From: Siphonodentalium dalli
Taxonomy: Eukaryota > Mollusca > Scaphopoda > Gadilida > Siphonodentaliidae
DNA: 64,000 bases
Direction of reading: 5' to 3'
Assembly: GCA_032622095.1 (NCBI GenBank)
Contig: CP136061.1
Location: 93,681,345 to 93,745,344 of the forward strand
Shown here: piece after piece, positions 62,701 to 64,000 of the stretch
Layout of the letters: each line of letters begins with the position of its first letter
Position numbering within the stretch: position 1 is the stretch's first letter
Notes under the pieces: generated by a model
Database searches by the model: none
The model's input: only the letters and a program-made list of their open reading frames with translations
Told to the model about the DNA's origin: nothing
Made by a program: the position numbers and the translations under genes

Positions 62701-64000
62701 GGCCGCGTGTAGGTGGCATTCTCGTTCCATATTGAAAGTTCGATTAAATAAACTATCTTGATTAGAATATTCCACGGATTCGGGTGGCGGTGGTTCCATG
62801 AAAGTTAATTAAATCTGCTATCTGTTTTGTTTGAAAATTGTTTGGGGACAAGGGCCATACCACGCGAAAAAAAATTAGGGTGGAATTGGGTGTTAATAAT
62901 CAAGCCTCTAACAAGGTGTGAAAACGCACATCTGGCAAAAATGAAAAAGTTTGACTCCCCAAATCCTATGAATAAACTATCACAACTGTCGAGTTCAAAT
63001 TGTCTATTTGTTCTTGTCTTTGATTCTTTCGTCTTTTCTTCTCTTTTTCGTCTATGTTATCTTCTTCTGGCTGTGATCTTCGTAAGCAATTTATAAAGTT
63101 GTCTTTATTTTTGCTGCTATCTTCTGTATTTTCTTTGTTTTGGCAGCAATGTTCTGTAGCAATTTTATAAAGTTTTTTTCTCTTTGGTTTGGCTGCTATC
63201 TTCTGTATTTTACTTTGTTATGGCAGCAATCTTCTGTAGCAATTTTATAAAGTTTTTTTCTTTTTGGGTTGGCTGCTATCTTCTGTATTTTTCTTTGTTT
63301 TGGCAGCAATCTTCTGTATTCTTCTTTGGTTTTGATCGTTTAGTGGCCGAGACTTCAAGTTGTGTAGTAGTGAGACGCAGAACTGCTAACGGCATCATTT
63401 CATCTATGTGGAAGAATGAAGTCAGTTCTTGTATATCATTTATTCACATCTAATATCAATGTAAGTCAACAGCTTGTGATGGTAAAAGATACATAATGGT
63501 GAATCAATCATAGATGTCATAGAACGACCGAAAGCGTCGCTTATTAATTAGCGACCTGATGTTGATGCCTGCCAATTAGTCTGAAGTCTGAAGTCCGAAA
63601 CTAATTGAAGAGTAGATTAATGTCTGGTTTATATATCGCTAATGACTGGTAGCCGTCATTAGTGCATCTCTTTGTCTGTACTGACCCATGGGTGAACTGG
63701 GAATTATTACATAAGAACTTCTTTCCTTTGTGGCTAGTATTGCCTAACTCATAGGTCGCGGCCTCTCCGAGTATGACCTTGGCAATTTGGTTGGGGTCAC
63801 TTATAGTTCGATTATATTCCAGTCTCCCCCCATCGGTTAAGATAGCTATGTTTAGTATGTATCCGGGATCATTACTCTACAAAAGCTGATCGACACATAA
63901 TTTCTTACTTGAACTTCGGACCTGTTAGACTTTGAACTTCAGACCTGTTAGACTAACCTTATATGCTCCATCGTACTGTGCAACTTCTTCTCCGAGAATG
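29646..64000 (-). CDS. PDHB: Pyruvate dehydrogenase E1 beta subunit, mitochondrial (10 exons, 5' end outside)
   Basis: Ten - strand exons join in phase: 64000-63958, 43372-43310, 42670-42635, 40287-40225, 39599-39555, 37277-37100, 35149-35039, 33123-33032, 31451-31310 and 29794-29646, encoding about 306 residues to a TAG stop. The human protein is 359 residues, so only the targeting peptide and N-terminus are missing. With E1 alpha, this subunit forms the thiamine-diphosphate-dependent decarboxylase of the mitochondrial pyruvate dehydrogenase complex. Visible landmarks are [12 protein letters not shown] (glutamate that contacts thiamine diphosphate), [22 protein letters not shown] preceded by GAQHSQCF (the conserved active-site histidine), [37 protein letters not shown], and [11 protein letters not shown] in the C-terminal transketolase-type domain. 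Every catalytic landmark looks intact, so this is a working gene despite a 20.6 kb intron filled with transposons. Confidence 0.96.
29861..30265. mobile_element. Family 3 TTAA MITE, right end eroded
   Basis: TTAAAGGTATTCAATCTGATC at the left. The body has a partial duplication of ATTGCGGATGAAGATGGATAAC. The right terminus is lost near 30265. Confidence 0.65.
31310..31451 (-). CDS. PDHB: PDHB exon IRPMDDQTI...VEGGWPQHG
   Basis: Reads [20 protein letters not shown] followed by [20 protein letters not shown] and CARIIE, then a GTGAGT donor. This is the core of the transketolase C-terminal domain. Confidence 0.95.
32246..32366. mobile_element. Family 1 MITE fragment
   Basis: The core palindrome GCAGAATGAGGTCCCC..GGGACCTCA is readable, but both terminal CAAGCCTTG segments are eroded. 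Confidence 0.55.
32663..32916. mobile_element. Family 1 MITE, full-length double palindrome
   Basis: CAAGCTTTGAAATAGGGTGT to ACACCCTATTTCAAGGCTTG, very close to the copy at 873. I see no exact flanking duplication. Confidence 0.75.
33032..33123 (-). CDS. PDHB: PDHB exon [13 protein letters not shown]
   Basis: Reads [20 protein letters not shown] and ends GVECE with a GTCAGT donor. It is the Rossmann-like start of the C-terminal domain. A TTAA-flanked MITE lies directly upstream at 33141. Confidence 0.94.
33141..33369. mobile_element. Family 2 MITE, 18 bp upstream of a PDHB exon
   Basis: TTAACCATTTCATGACGGGAG to CAGTCATGGAAGGGTTAA, in reverse orientation to 25997. On the PDHB strand it ends just before the acceptor region of the exon at 33123. 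Confidence 0.75.
33470..34460. other. Unclassified GC-richer block, probably a repeat
   Basis: This block has more CpG than its surroundings, with repeated GTTTACATAACA-type segments near 33610-33830 and a TGACGTCA at 33981. Overlapping open frames of 90 and 141 codons (33874 and 34032) have no motif I recognise and are not supported as genes. Confidence 0.35.
35039..35149 (-). CDS. PDHB: PDHB exon FLENELLYG
   Basis: Starts [20 protein letters not shown] and ends with GKAKIQREG. The acceptor has a strong pyrimidine tract and the donor is the less usual GTTGGT. Phase 1 at both ends. Confidence 0.94.
35205..35570. mobile_element. Diverged family 2 MITE interrupted by a family 6 MITE
   Basis: CATTCATGATGGGAGCCAAGC to GCTCCCATCATGGAATGG. 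The TTAA ends are mutated. The insertion at 35300-35420 splits the left palindrome. Confidence 0.62.
35300..35420. mobile_element. Family 6 MITE nested in family 2, 8-bp TSD
   Basis: GCCTTCATAATTGGCTATGG to CTGAATTAAGAGGGCTG, flanked by GGCTTACA at 35292-35299 and 35421-35428. Confidence 0.78.
35612..35728. mobile_element. Family 1 MITE fragment
   Basis: GCAGAATGAGGTCCCC and a matching inverse GGGAACCTCATT around a short central part; only the left end approaches the family terminus. Confidence 0.55.
35760..36110. repeat. Diverged dispersed repeat
   Basis: ACTAAGGGCTGTAACTCAGG, AAATTGGTTGAAG and TTCAAGTTATCCCGCTCAC resemble the repeat at 24500-25250. No coding capacity. Confidence 0.4.
36436..37087. 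mobile_element. Family 1 MITE, long form with nested family-6 insertion
   Basis: CAAGCCTTGATATAGTGTGT to CACCATTTCAAGGCTTG. A family-6 MITE interrupts it at 36767-36889. Its right end lies 13 bp from the PDHB donor at 37100. Confidence 0.65.
36767..36889. mobile_element. Family 6 MITE nested in family 1
   Basis: CAGCCCTCTCAATTCAG to CCAATTATGAGAGCTG, inverted relative to 28869. The flanks ACTAAATG and CTAATGGT are only loosely alike. Confidence 0.65.
37100..37277 (-). CDS. PDHB: PDHB exon with active-site histidine
   Basis: Reads [20 protein letters not shown], then [20 protein letters not shown], and ends with RDPNP plus one base. The His of GAQHSQCF is the conserved catalytic residue of E1 beta. 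The acceptor is TTTTTAG and the donor GTTAGT. Confidence 0.95.
37440..37900. repeat. Repeat with a 108-bp internal direct duplication
   Basis: GCATCAAATCTGAATGTAGC occurs at 37532 and 37640. The head, ACAAGCATTCTGATTGGCCG, resembles CCAGCATTCTGATTGGTCGG at 20008. No gene seen. Confidence 0.45.
38204..39129. mobile_element. Fold-back element, ~280-bp imperfect arms
   Basis: GGTATTTGGCACAATAGACC at the left and its inverse at 39100-39120, then CAAAAGTTACAGGCATCGTA and GGACATTTACTAGGCACACC, each with an inverse near 38840-38920. No open reading frame of note. Confidence 0.72.
39217..39469. mobile_element. Family 2 MITE, TTAA-flanked
   Basis: TTAACCCTTTGATGATGGGAG to CCAGTCATGGAAGGGTTAA; the inner palindromes are partly deleted. 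It lies in the PDHB intron before the exon at 39555. Confidence 0.75.
39555..39599 (-). CDS. PDHB: PDHB 45-bp exon
   Basis: Reads [15 protein letters not shown], phase 0 at both ends, with a GTGAGT donor. The equivalent human segment is a couple of residues longer at its C-terminal end. Confidence 0.93.
39745..39929. mobile_element. Family 1 MITE, left end missing
   Basis: Begins inside the first palindrome (CCCCATAGCGGGCTAGC) and reaches the normal right terminus CTATTTCAAGGCTTG. Confidence 0.65.
40225..40287 (-). CDS. PDHB: PDHB exon [13 protein letters not shown]
   Basis: The 63-bp exon, phase 0 at both ends, reads [20 protein letters not shown] plus Q; FMTFNF lines the cofactor pocket in the family. 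The donor is GTTTGT. Confidence 0.95.
40555..40675 (+). repeat. 30-bp minisatellite, 4 units
   Basis: ACTTGGGAGG then (G/A)GGTACTGTACTTCAAAGCT, four units with 1-2 changes and one base insertion in the last. Confidence 0.9.
40703..40806. mobile_element. Family 1 MITE, internally deleted, 8-bp TSD
   Basis: The 104-bp element runs from CAAGCCTTTAAATAGGGTGT to CCCTATTTCAAGGCTTT and is flanked by GGAATAGT at 40695-40702 and 40807-40814. Confidence 0.85.
41362..42390 (+). repeat. 32-bp satellite, about 32 units
   Basis: The unit is TTGTATACACCTAA(C/G)CACC followed by AGGGTAATTATAG. Units differ mostly at one site (ACCACC versus AGCACC), which alternates irregularly, and a few units carry GGCAATT or CATCAGG. 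It lies inside a PDHB intron. Confidence 0.95.
42635..42670 (-). CDS. PDHB: PDHB 36-bp exon [12 protein letters not shown]
   Basis: A twelve-codon microexon, phase 0 at both ends, between a TTTGCAG acceptor and a GTGAGC donor. MGF.GIAVGAA is invariant in the E1 beta family. Confidence 0.95.
42936..43249. mobile_element. Family 1 MITE fragment next to PDHB exon
   Basis: Contains the GGGAATATAGAGACACTAAA internal segment and one palindrome ending CCTCATTCTGC-like; it lies 61 bp downstream of the PDHB exon at 43310. Confidence 0.55.
43310..43372 (-). CDS. PDHB: PDHB exon [13 protein letters not shown]
   Basis: The 63-bp exon has phase 0 at both ends, a CAG acceptor and a GTAAGA donor. It reads [19 protein letters not shown], which directly continues the GAYK of the previous exon. 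Confidence 0.95.
43618..43883 (-). repeat. Extra tandem copy of the B-side repeat
   Basis: Repeats the B unit and the first 70 bp of A, then runs directly into the A2-B2 block at a shared AATAGAATTTGACC. Probably unequal recombination. Confidence 0.75.
43885..44458 (-). repeat. Joined A2-B2 repeat of the YR element
   Basis: Contains the whole A unit and most of the B unit in one run; about 100 bp (CACACCAAATGAACTGGATG to TATATACAAAAAACTGCC) belong to both. Confidence 0.82.
44486..44681 (-). repeat. Split direct repeat B1 of the YR element
   Basis: AAATGAACTAATTTATTTATTG to ACAAAAAACTGCCAA, identical to the start of the block at 43618. Confidence 0.85.
44726..45739 (-). CDS. Tyrosine recombinase of YR retrotransposon (~337 aa)
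   Basis: This enzyme replaces integrase in the order and would insert a circular DNA intermediate. Conserved residues are visible: Arg of FLMLRKSN (about 159), HSLRRGG (His 277, Arg 280) and a C-terminal [14 protein letters not shown], with Tyr 311 the likely nucleophile. An N-terminal core-binding SAM-like region lies at 25-110 ([13 protein letters not shown]). The frame opens without an ATG, in a T-rich stretch ending TTTTTTTTATAG; the 337-codon count starts from a TTG. It is therefore probably translated from a spliced or fused product. Length is usual for the family. Confidence 0.88.
   Translation of the reverse strand: MFFIFFIDSEIRLLKTEAHHSKSKAFAEGTSKNHLIQWKSYFLFCFYHKLEPLPANVEILQLYAQFLSRSFKSIDSIRNYLSGVRILHIKFSMDCESFDSYELKLLLKGLARLNPHCVHQASPMTPFLLEKIHNTLDLSNPKHATFWCILLTGFFLMLRKSNMVPNSSDSFDPDKQLTRENFYYSADVIMVVIKWSKTIQFGQRILKLPLLAIHDSCLCPVKAFANMVRINSAQPFEPAFSYNVKGVVKVFTYQHFQQLLKSSVSLAGEDPLLYSSHSLRRGGASWAFHSKVPGEFVQIMGDWSSDSYKRYLTYSLKDRFRVADSMRNAITMSLPYT
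45771..47459 (-). CDS. Reverse transcriptase / RNase H of YR retrotransposon (562 aa)
   Basis: RT motifs are readable: [11 protein letters not shown] (catalytic Asp near 187), [17 protein letters not shown], and NYLDDLAG with YLDD at 251-254. The RNase H half shows [11 protein letters not shown], the NELEML glutamate, [14 protein letters not shown] and [13 protein letters not shown], so its acidic residues are all present. This RT type (YLDD with the short HWG-less thumb, followed by an RNase H without integrase) is that of DIRS-order elements. It starts with a true ATG and ends TGG TAA, 32 bases before the next ORF. I see no frame break. Confidence 0.9.
   Translation of the reverse strand: MNNAHSRQTQVVADHESIIKSGKYNFESSRIPVKSGLHIENIKFMLMNYSDKELCKFLEFGFPINVLKPCHIVNQAIKNHKGATDFPEHMNTYLEKELSYASILGPFKSNPFSVDININPLNTVPKKNSEERRVIMDLSYPEGNSINECISKYQYLENQINLKYPTVDSLVELVKIKGRGCKLFLRDIARCYRQIFLDPGDIHLVAFKWHGNIYCDMVLSMGLRSAAYVCQRVTDAVAYSCKQVNCVIVNYLDDLAGAESPELADRAYEALGKVLHNWGLEEAVKKACPPSTRMVFLGILFDTIKLTLEITSERIMEILSLVNKWQDKHTASLKEVQSLVGKLNFVSHCVRPGRIFISRILCWLRSFDQNKKTISNIPNHVKLDLKWWSLFLVQYNGISMMSLEEWSLPDCTMSSDATLNSCGGLFKGEYFHANFPDEVRGYHINELEMLTIVVCLKLWAPCLTGQRIVIYCDNSTSVAVLNKGATRNAYLQSCLREIMYLAAIHQFEIRAIHLLGKDNRLADCLSRWDNLHLRNEFLNYAESHTLNEVIVSVQEFKFSHSW
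47465..47973 (-). repeat. Split direct repeat A1 of the YR element
   Basis: Matches 43950-44458 nearly base for base (TTGGGTGGGAGGGAGGG and CATCCTTTGTTAACAAAA blocks) apart from small indels such as AAGAAGAACG versus AAGAACG. Confidence 0.85.
48305..48720 (+). repeat. Left arm of a 416-bp inverted duplication of the PDHB exon-intron junction
   Basis: TGCACAGTACGATGGAGC then ATTTAAGG|TTAGTC copies the last 25 bases of the PDHB exon at 63958-63982 (one mismatch: ATTTAAG for ATATAAG) plus 391 bp of intron. The arm stops exactly at the TTAA of the hairpin MITE at 48721. It is antisense in the PDHB transcript. Confidence 0.9.
48989..49263 (+). repeat. 42-bp minisatellite, 6.5 units
   Basis: The unit is GACTGGGTATCATGGGGGGA then TAGGACCGTGTATACTTACTAT. 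Because 42 is a multiple of 3, all frames stay open; these open frames are not genes. Confidence 0.93.
49303..49488 (-). pseudogene. BED-type zinc-finger fragment of a hAT-like transposase
   Basis: The - strand frame reads [20 protein letters not shown], then RCRLCLKI and [15 protein letters not shown]. The C-x2-C and H-x5-H spacing with the F..SW..(K)F/Y.W start is the N-terminal DNA-binding finger seen in invertebrate hAT-like transposases and their domesticated relatives. No catalytic domain follows in the ~480 bp before the element end; the minisatellite takes that place. It could alternatively be an exon of a spliced transposase that has been lost. Confidence 0.6.
49532..53145. mobile_element. 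Fold-back element with ~480-bp terminal inverted repeats
   Basis: TTACTCTAGTAGCTGAGGGC (49532-50014) is repeated inverted at 52665-53145 with few differences. The 2.6 kb between has no open frame of note and contains a further diverged inverted pair (CAGTCCCACATTAG..GATTGGC near 50698 and its inverse near 52213). A partial internal duplication at 50018-50098 repeats 49770-49849 and includes a 17-G run. Confidence 0.78.
53924..54242 (-). repeat. Right arm of the inverted duplication, distal part
   Basis: Together with 63886-63982 it totals 416 bp, the same as the left arm. It begins right after the TTAA of the hairpin MITE and is interrupted by the Gypsy insertion. Confidence 0.88.
54243..54710 (-). 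repeat. 3' LTR of the Gypsy-type element
   Basis: The LTR is 468 bp. A purine-rich tract AAAATAAGGGGGA precedes it on the - strand. Confidence 0.93.
54714..54727 (-). promoter_or_regulatory. Polypurine tract
   Basis: AATAAGGGGGACC on the - strand lies three bases before the 3' LTR, where plus-strand DNA synthesis starts in this class of element. Confidence 0.6.
54728..56857 (-). other. Gypsy element segment between pol and the 3' LTR
   Basis: About 2.1 kb with only short open frames (109 and 121 codons) and no envelope-like signal peptide, membrane anchor or other motif I recognise. Probably untranslated or a decayed third ORF. Confidence 0.45.
56858..61591 (-). CDS. pol: Pol of Gypsy-type element: protease, RT, RNase H, integrase (1577 aa)
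   Basis: Domain order: a basic low-complexity N-terminus (1-190); aspartic protease (about 195-300) with LLDSEAS at 214-220 where DSGA or DTGA is usual; RT (about 500-690) with IDISQAY (Asp 601) and FVDD at 661-664; RNase H (Asp 810, Glu 860, Asp 885, Asp 929); integrase with an HHCC finger (His 1071 and 1075, Cys 1105 and 1108) and D1136, D1197, E1233 spaced D-x35-E; then a GPY/F-like module (VYVKNHRQ...HAKHLKL). The last 80 residues hold repeats of EPYNPYDM. An ATG opens two bases after the gag stop, but the frame is reached from gag by a -1 shift. No stop or frame break is seen. Confidence 0.93.
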   Translation of the reverse strand: MSLKKPQGHSKNHNHHHHNTSHQSARYQTKTVFKTPSKHMTINKCPPNYQKLSSYATKPATGTLNTRAAHVTIKEQRHRSDQANKVKRNTSYHADTSTNKHVHSPIINRNSAGHVRTDMNKRLHKIVPKQKDINSEVNTKTRNQRQANRIATVYQNNNNNEPSKNCQSINNQSEQMQLHTLPKPKYHAEIAQGLQQQTPCSTIIKIGNQRIRALLDSEASTSCLKYDVYRSLPNKPPLIKEKIILTSATGQNMQVYGSIHLPFKIGSMSLVHKFFILPNLARSAIFGRDFLTDKHVRLYFDLNAFRVGNKTFPMLQDLHIASLLRSRQDIKLPPHSCALVNTKIIGTPDMYETPYLGVSHADIGVFKDEPNVSIMDGIVSASKRDIPVMIMNNSDSYMSIFKGNIVAKTHGLSSDQICQTKAKVPTTNKMNDSQEVFSIENQTKISKAGQKPFKLDDICAPDHHKIELLELISQYQDVFTNDPNKVGFCDKIVMRVDTKPDAEPIFCRAYPTPLHRREHMEKALQKLLDAGIIKKTTNASWSFPALLIRKGIVDPNGNQNYRLCIDLRKLNKITVPLRWYLPSFTEVSSRLQKSKFFSTIDISQAYHVIGVLKEHQEKLTMNTDFGLFSFTRAPFGYCNSSATFLTLIHKALEGLSFVDSFVDDLICHSETEALHKQHLKIVFERLREYGLVARLTKSQFYMKEVKFLGHIVSQNGTRPDPAKVKAIQDVPAPTSVKEVRRVLGIFNFYRNYCKDFSDTAASLIKLTARYAKFAWSEECQNAFDTLKQNLLKVPTLAYPDRNRKMILYCDASMHSVGGSLVQPYPENKLETDVKTPEFPICFVSKKLNHSQRNYSTTEREALAIYVCLKKLNFYLEGSDVEIRTDHLPLVSMFQNTQMANKRIQKWFIEISAYNPKLTYIQGSENIAADFCSRVDPTNQQSMSECSMESEEKTPYDIAINDGSLNILDSQKIKNYVKTIGKQKAHTLPDTILISENKQLNVPTNIEEMQKDDHIISDIIRKLKSNKPPEKITKQYILKDGILYYMSVFNEQASERIYVPEKLTKQIISEYHIVGHYGSQRMYHTIRLRYYWPRMFPMIVSFANNCHICKQRNQNTARIPNQMTDIPSRPGEMIAIDLMGKFNPPTASGNSYILTVIDLFSLHKMAYALPTKHAEVVAERLMTQYFTIFGYPACLVSDNGSDVCSEVFKIISNYYVIQHRKTSFYAPFSNGSSERSHRDYNGILAKLTEGNPTSWDLFLNFASEATNFHVSATTQFSPYFLTFCRHPQINIDKILTPRQKYTGECLIQQLLEKQHFTFQLVKQNMKQVKTKRNENSKGKIPEFPIGSQVYVKNHRQTHKLGMKYDPFWVILKQTGPVSYVIRNQITGSLSKSHAKHLKLATTKWHTPQLQENQKVRKSRFVFPHKSSTQSSDADISSNSNNSDTENENHDTAPLTQLIRRNRVIRDGSDSNEPVPLPEMAHKLIASKREHEKQSFSSTEPYNPYDMLTQNDEAKMYNASSSTEPYNPYDMSTQQLVQQNKRKSKSSCDTYNMSTENYDPFDITTQTDKNSTDEQSMSI
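61563..61606 (-). promoter_or_regulatory. -1 programmed frameshift signal, gag to pol
   Basis: On the - strand the heptamer TTTAAAC (61606-61600) lies in the gag frame as T TTA AAC. After a 6-base spacer containing the gag stop comes a 10-bp stem (GAATGTCTTT with AAGGACATTC, one G-T pair) and an 11-base loop at 61593-61563. Slipping one base back puts the ribosome in the pol frame. Confidence 0.85.
61594..62799 (-). CDS. gag: Gag of Gypsy-type element (401 aa)
   Basis: A structural polyprotein that forms the particle and packages RNA. The central part (about 110-270) matches the retrotransposon gag fold, with W(M)[18 protein letters not shown] and [12 protein letters not shown]. One CCHC knuckle closes it: [14 protein letters not shown] at about 375-388. 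The upstream LTR ends 600 bp away. The stop TAA at 61594-61596 is 6 bases after a TTTAAAC slippery site, so a minor share of ribosomes should continue into pol. Confidence 0.9.
   Translation of the reverse strand: MEPPPPESVEYSNQDSLFNRTFNMERECHLHAASNPNMQDINVPNPSFQIPSAQDTQNTLISQLTREIGQFNMTMRETSAATHSQATVSAIIGMNAMVTSFDGKPSEFSNWMHEIEKYSSTLGAEDETIIKIAAQTSRSSVSEFVQRYINDNTVNGKLTVTWPDLKAQLRSRFSAISDAPQALAMLRTLKQTHQETLPMFAERIRSLANTAFINEINTQAVQTQLVTFFADGIRDDHIKYTLIKDDPTSLDRATEIAMKQMNIKQRFKLRYGDRTSRSNEQHQIHDSFPQPMEVDHFRRRPILWRPRNNISNSYATNKPMHRANHQQNPPFRMPSNFQNTNFNKQSNYIRQDRVNNIDYNSNRPNFSNKMKRQFCTLCKMNNHDIRNCRRRIANNKHYLNM
63407..63881 (-). repeat. 5' LTR of the Gypsy-type element
   Basis: The LTR is 475 bp and has an extra GTCTGAA relative to the 3' LTR. 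The sequence just inside it on the - strand (TAGATGAAATGATGCCG) lacks the usual TGG start of a tRNA 3'-end primer site. Confidence 0.93.
63886..63982 (-). repeat. Right arm of the inverted duplication, exon-proximal part
   Basis: Covers the end of the PDHB exon, its donor and 72 bp of intron, including the doubled GGTC(T/C)GAAGTTCAA motif also doubled in the left arm. Confidence 0.88.
63958..64000 (-). CDS. PDHB: PDHB exon with thiamine-diphosphate glutamate motif (cut by window edge)
   Basis: Reads [14 protein letters not shown] and then a GTTAGT donor, phase 0 out. The exon continues beyond 64000. Its last 25 bases and its donor are duplicated in inverted orientation at 48305. Confidence 0.93.

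Larger units (their letters stand above)
54243..63881 (-). mobile_element. Gypsy-type LTR retrotransposon, 9.6 kb, apparently intact
   Basis: Two LTRs (468 and 475 bp) differ only by a 7-bp repeat slip (GTCTGAA). They begin TGT and end ACA and are flanked by a 4-bp duplication AAAG (54239-54242 and 63882-63885). On the - strand come gag, then pol with protease, RT, RNase H and integrase in the Gypsy order. It lies inside the right arm of the inverted duplication, which stays collinear once the element is removed. LTR identity and open ORFs point to a very young insertion. Confidence 0.95.

Overview
The window is nuclear DNA from an invertebrate animal. It is AT-rich, its genes are split by GT-AG introns, and it is densely packed with miniature inverted-repeat elements, fold-back elements, satellites and two reverse-transcribing elements. 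A lophotrochozoan such as a mollusc or brachiopod is my best guess, but nothing in the sequence settles the phylum.

Two host genes can be read exon by exon, and they point towards each other. On the + strand, the last six coding exons of a LEMD3/MAN1-like inner nuclear membrane protein lie between 496 and 13262; exon joins are in phase and the stop is at 13260-13262. On the - strand, ten coding exons of the mitochondrial pyruvate dehydrogenase E1 beta subunit (PDHB) run from the window edge (64000) down to a stop at 29646. Only the first ~50 residues (targeting peptide and N-terminus) lie outside. The 16.4 kb between the two 3' ends holds no gene that I can support, only repeats.

The intron that follows the first PDHB exon seen here is about 20.6 kb long (43373-63957) and carries most of the novelty. 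From right to left it contains: an apparently intact 9.6 kb Gypsy-type LTR retrotransposon (54243-63881, - strand) with near-identical LTRs and a textbook -1 frameshift site between gag and pol; a TTAA-flanked hairpin element at the exact centre of a 416-bp inverted duplication of the intron start, including the PDHB splice donor; a 4.7 kb hAT-like element inside that hairpin element, carrying a BED-finger fragment and a 3.6 kb fold-back; and a tyrosine-recombinase retrotransposon of Ngaro/PAT type with split direct repeats but no gag (43618-47973).

Elsewhere there are many copies of a few MITE families: a hAT-like palindromic family with 8-bp target duplications, several TTAA-flanked families (piggyBac-like target), a TA-flanked family, and a second 8-bp-duplication family that has jumped into two of the others. 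There are also a ~160-bp tandem array inside a TIR-bounded element (1693-4837) and 32-bp, 42-bp and 30-bp minisatellites. I found no tRNA, rRNA or CRISPR. Domain assignments come from reading translations against remembered family features, not from database searches.
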